Shown here: one piece after another, positions 60,565-64,000 of the stretch
Position numbering within the stretch: position 1 is the stretch's first letter
Layout: each line of letters starts with the position of its first letter
NCBI RefSeq assembly: GCF_000002425.4
Contig: NC_037275.1
Coordinates: 2,346,587 to 2,410,586 of the forward strand
Reading direction: 5' to 3'
Length of the DNA stretch: 64,000 nucleotides
DNA from: Physcomitrium patens
Taxonomy: Eukaryota > Streptophyta > Bryopsida > Funariales > Funariaceae
The notes under the pieces: generated by a model
Databases searched by the model: none
Told to the model about the DNA's origin: nothing
The model's input: only the letters and a program-made list of their open reading frames with translations
Program-made: the position numbers and the translations under genes

Positions 60565-63500
60565 GGCGGGGTTGCAATGGATTAGAGAAAGAAATGCTTC
60601 TGCTTAATTTAGAAAAAGAATTGTTATCTACTAGACTTATTGGGATGACACAAGATTGTGTATTGACTTTTAAGACTATTGACAAAATGGAAAAGAGGGA
60701 CAGATGTTATATTAAAAATATAGAGAAAAATTTGAAAGAAAATGGAGAATTGGTTGAAAATGAATTTATTTCAAGAACATATGAAGAAGTAGGTTTTGCA
60801 AATATTATGGGGGAATTAAATTATCTATTACAATATAGGTTACAAGTAGAGAATAGAGTTATTAATGTGTGTTATAAAGAATTTTATGATGAAATTCAAG
60901 GATTTAAAGAAAATTTAAGTCGCCAAGAGGTATATGTTGAAACTAAGTATAAATCAGTAGCAAAGAAGGTCAAACTAGTGGCTTTGCCACTACCATGTGA
61001 TTGTAAAGAAATGATGAGTGGAGCATTGACACAACCAAATCTAAGAGATCCAAGGAAGATAGGGTATAAATTTATGGATGTTACATTAGATGGGTTAAAT
61101 GTTGGAGGTGATGGATTTTTGACAAAATGTGAAGAAAAATATTTTAGAGATATGCTTTCACGTCATGGAAAAGCTTTTGCATTTGAAGCACATGAAATTG
61201 GGTGTGTTGATCCAAATATTGTAGCATCCATGGTTATTTTTACTATTCCTCATGAACCATGGAATTTGCGACCAATTCCAGTGCCAAGAGCGCATTTATC
61301 TAAGTTAGTAGATTTACTCAATGAAAAGATTAAAATAGGAATTTTGGAACTATCTATAGTACCTTATTTTAATCGATGGTTTACAGTGCCAAAGAAAAAT
61401 GGAACAATGAGATTTATACAAGATATGCAATCCGTAAATAAAGTGACTATTAGAAATATGGGTTCAAGTCCAATTGTGGATGAATTTGCAGAAGCATTTG
61501 TTGGAAGAGCTATCTACTCAATGGGTGATCTTTATTCAGGTTATGATCAATTCCAATTAGCAATACAAAGTAGGGATTTGACAATTATGAAGACACCGTT
61601 AGGATTGGTTAGAATGTGCACATTACGACAAGGGGCTACAAATTCTGTAGCACATATGATGAATGGAATGCATAAGGTATTAAGAGATTTTATTCCAAGA
61701 ATAACAATGCCTTTTTTGGATGATGTACCTATTAAGGGATGTGAAGAAGAAAGAAAGGATGAAACTTTAGATTCAAAGGGATATAGGAAGTTTGTGGCAG
61801 ATCATATTGAAGATTGTGAGAAGATTTTGAAAAGATTGGAAGAAGTTTATTTAACCTTATCGGAGATAAAATCAATGTTTGGAGTAAAAGAAATTTTGGT
61901 GGTAGGACACATATGTGGTTCATATGGACGTAAGCCAAGTATAGAAAAGATTGATATTATTAAAAAAATGAAAGAATGTACAAATACAACGGAAGTGAGA
62001 AGATTTTTAGGAGCATGTATTTTCTATCATATATGGATACCTCTCTTTGTACATATAGCAGATCTATTATATAAGTTGTTAAGAAAGAATCAAAAATTTC
62101 AATGGAAAGAAGAACAACGGAAAGCTATGGAAAAATTGAAAAAACTTCTTTCTTCATCTCCAACTTTGAAGAAAGTAAATTATGAAGGTAGAAGGCCAGT
62201 GATATTAACAGTTGATGCAAGTCCAATTGGAATAGGTTGGGCGGTTGGGCAAGTTGATGAACAAGAAAATAGATATGTAGTAAGATTTGGAGTAAAGGTA
62301 TTGAATTCTAGGCAAAAGGTATATGCACAAATCAAAAGAGAATTATGGAGTATAGTAATAGCTATGAAAAATGAAAAAGATTACTTGATTGGAACATCAG
62401 TAGTTATAGAAACAGATTGTCTACCTTTGTTAGGCATGATTTCAAGTTGTTCAACTCCTGATATTGCTATGTTGAGGTGGATAGCATATATCAAATCTAT
62501 GAATCTTGAATTTAAACATATTATAGGGAAAGAGAATTCAGTTGCAGATATGTTATCGAGAGTAAGGTATAATGATGAAGAAAAGATGATTGATTTAGAA
62601 GATGATGTGGATACAAAATTTTATACCAATGCGTTATCAAAGGAAAAGGGTGTATGTTTTAATATACCATTAGAAGCATTTTTTAGAGATTTATATGAAA
62701 ATGAATGGAAAGATGTTGGAGAGTATTTGAGCATATTAAAATGACAAAAAGATTGGACAAATCAAGAATTTAAGAAAATTCATAAGAAAGCCTATGGATA
62801 TTTTTTACATGATGGATATTTATGGAAGCATCCAAAAAAGAAAGGAGAAGTACCACAAAGGATAATATGTGGTTTAGAAGTTCAACAAAAGATTATTAAA
62901 GAATTTCATGAAAATTTATGGGCAGGGTATCGAGGTATTTGGATAACATTCACTAAGTTAAAGGAAAAATATTGGTGGAAGGGAATGTACAAAGACATAG
63001 CAAAATTTGTAGAATCTTGTGAGACTTGCCAAGTATATTCAAATATTTGACATCGAGATGGGTTACATCCAACATACCCTTTGGTTTTACATTACAAATG
63101 GGTGGTGGATTTAGTGGCAATGCCTATGAAACTTGGACAAATGAAGTATTTGGTACTTGCATGAGAAGATTTATCAAATATGGTTGAAGGACGAGCATTA
63201 AGAACAAAAGATACTAAAGGTGTATGTCGATTTCTATTAGAAGAAGTTATTTGTCGCTATGGTTGTATTAGAAAAATTACGACAGATAGAGGTGAATTGG
63301 ATGCAAAGAAAGCATGAAAATTCTTTAATAGGATAGGAATTAAGCTTTCTTTAACAACTGCATATAATCTAGAAGGTAATGGTAAAAGTGAGCATGGGCA
63401 TTCACCCATTGTTAAGGCATTAATAAAGGCATGCAATGGAAAAGCACATGAATGGCCTAGACTACTACTATTTGCACTATGGGCAGATCGTACAACTCAT

Positions 63501-64000
63501 AGTTCGGTAACAGGTTATATGCCTTCTGAATTAGTATATGGTCAAAAACCAGTAATGCCAATAGAAGATGTAGTACCTACATGGGGTGTATTGCCTTGGA
63601 AGAATGATCTCAACAGAAAAGAACTTTTAGCATTATGGATTCAGCAACTAGAAAGAAGACCCAACGATATTGAAATAGCAATAAAAAAAATTGAAAGAAG
63701 CAAGGGAAAAGAATAAAGAAAGATTTGATAAAAAACATCGATTACGACCCAAGGCTATTGAAGATGGTGATTGAGTATTAGTTTATGATAGTAGCTTAGA
63801 CAATCAAAATAGCACTATGAAGAAGTTTGCAAAGAGATGGTTTGGACCTTATATTGTCAAAAGGACACACAACAATGGAACATATTCATTACAAGAACTT
63901 GATGGTATAGAATTGAAGGTACCCATTGTAGGCAAACGAATCAAGTTATTTAAACAAAGAGATGAAGGCATTTGTTTTAATGAAGAACAAACTCAAATAC
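60551..64000 (+). pseudogene. RT, RNase H and integrase of family B, few stops
   Basis: Intact for 716 codons (60594-62744) covering the linker, RT (RWFTVPKKNGTMRFIQDMQS, MGDLYSGYDQFQL, TMPFLDDVPIKG) and RNase H (LTVDASPIGIGWAVGQ, IKRELWSIV, VIETDCLPLLG with all acidic residues). TGA at 62742-62744 follows. Integrase has TGA at 63048-63050, 63162-63164 and 63315-63317, each where C encodes Arg. It keeps VVDLVAMP, TTDRGELDAKKA and YNLEGNGKSEHGHSPIVKAL. A run of eight A (63684-63691) shifts the frame by +1, and TGA at 63772-63774 replaces Trp in GDWVLVYD. The C-terminal GPY/F module is at about 63,830-63,930. Confidence 0.85.

Larger units (their letters stand above)
56522..64000 (+). mobile_element. 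Ty3 element, family B (DHGS protease type), 5' 7.5 kb
   Basis: Plus-strand relative of family C: LTR 56522-58101, priming site 58106-58124, gag-protease 58192-60564, RT-RNase H-integrase from about 60,550 to the window end, where the integrase C-terminal GPY/F module (RWFGPYIVKR) is being read. The 3' LTR is outside. It follows directly on family-D gag sequence. Proteins align with C over their whole length. Stops are few and nearly all of C-to-T or G-to-A type, so it is older than the young chromovirus but much younger than the copy at 2207. Confidence 0.85.

Overview
This is nuclear DNA of a plant. The only clear host gene is a five-exon, intron-containing GARP (Myb-like) transcription factor, and almost everything else is Ty3/gypsy LTR retrotransposon sequence in several age classes. 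The retroelement set (a Tcn1-like chromovirus, a lineage with a DHGS protease and an FLDD reverse transcriptase, and a Tat/Athila-like element with an extra 3' ORF) together with small introns suggests a non-seed land plant such as a moss, liverwort, lycophyte or fern. That placement is inference. I see no tRNA, rRNA, CRISPR array or bacterial gene.

Layout. 1-12,300 is very AT-rich. It holds an old LTR (family E), cut by a solo chromovirus LTR (1406-1943) and by a complete but heavily mutated chromovirus (2207-12010, target duplication TGTGG). That chromovirus itself contains two family-B LTRs and a captured piece of a host gene. About 12,430-13,790 is a dead Mutator-like transposase. 13,800-17,460 is AT-rich with no recognisable gene. 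17,460-27,430 is an island of ordinary base composition with the GARP gene at 21281-24132. A 3 x 94-bp tandem repeat (27433-27714) marks its right edge.

28,000-64,000 is a nested stack. An old chromovirus (28083-30687) contains family-E and family-B LTRs. Next to these begins a Tat/Athila-like element (family D, minus strand, from 31022). D is split by a family-C element (34990-51978, target duplication ACGT). The 5' LTR of C is split by a young chromovirus (family A, 42534-48806, duplication CTGTC, two 561-bp LTRs differing at about 4 positions). The rest of D (51979-56521) carries a solo A LTR (53935-54495) and is followed by a family-B element (56522 to beyond the window) on the plus strand.

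Most exciting: (1) an accessory ORF in D between integrase and 3' LTR (about 33,594-31,860), a globular domain plus a long coiled coil; (2) a family-C 5' end with three LTR copies, one inverted, forming a palindrome of about 0.75-kb arms, which looks like self-integration or template switching; (3) almost pure C-to-T/G-to-A decay of old copies, resembling repeat-induced mutation; (4) stop codons at the same codons in independent copies; (5) a -1 protease/RT junction conserved between B and C; (6) telomere-like TTTAGGG arrays inside the B LTR; (7) a host gene fragment captured inside an LTR.
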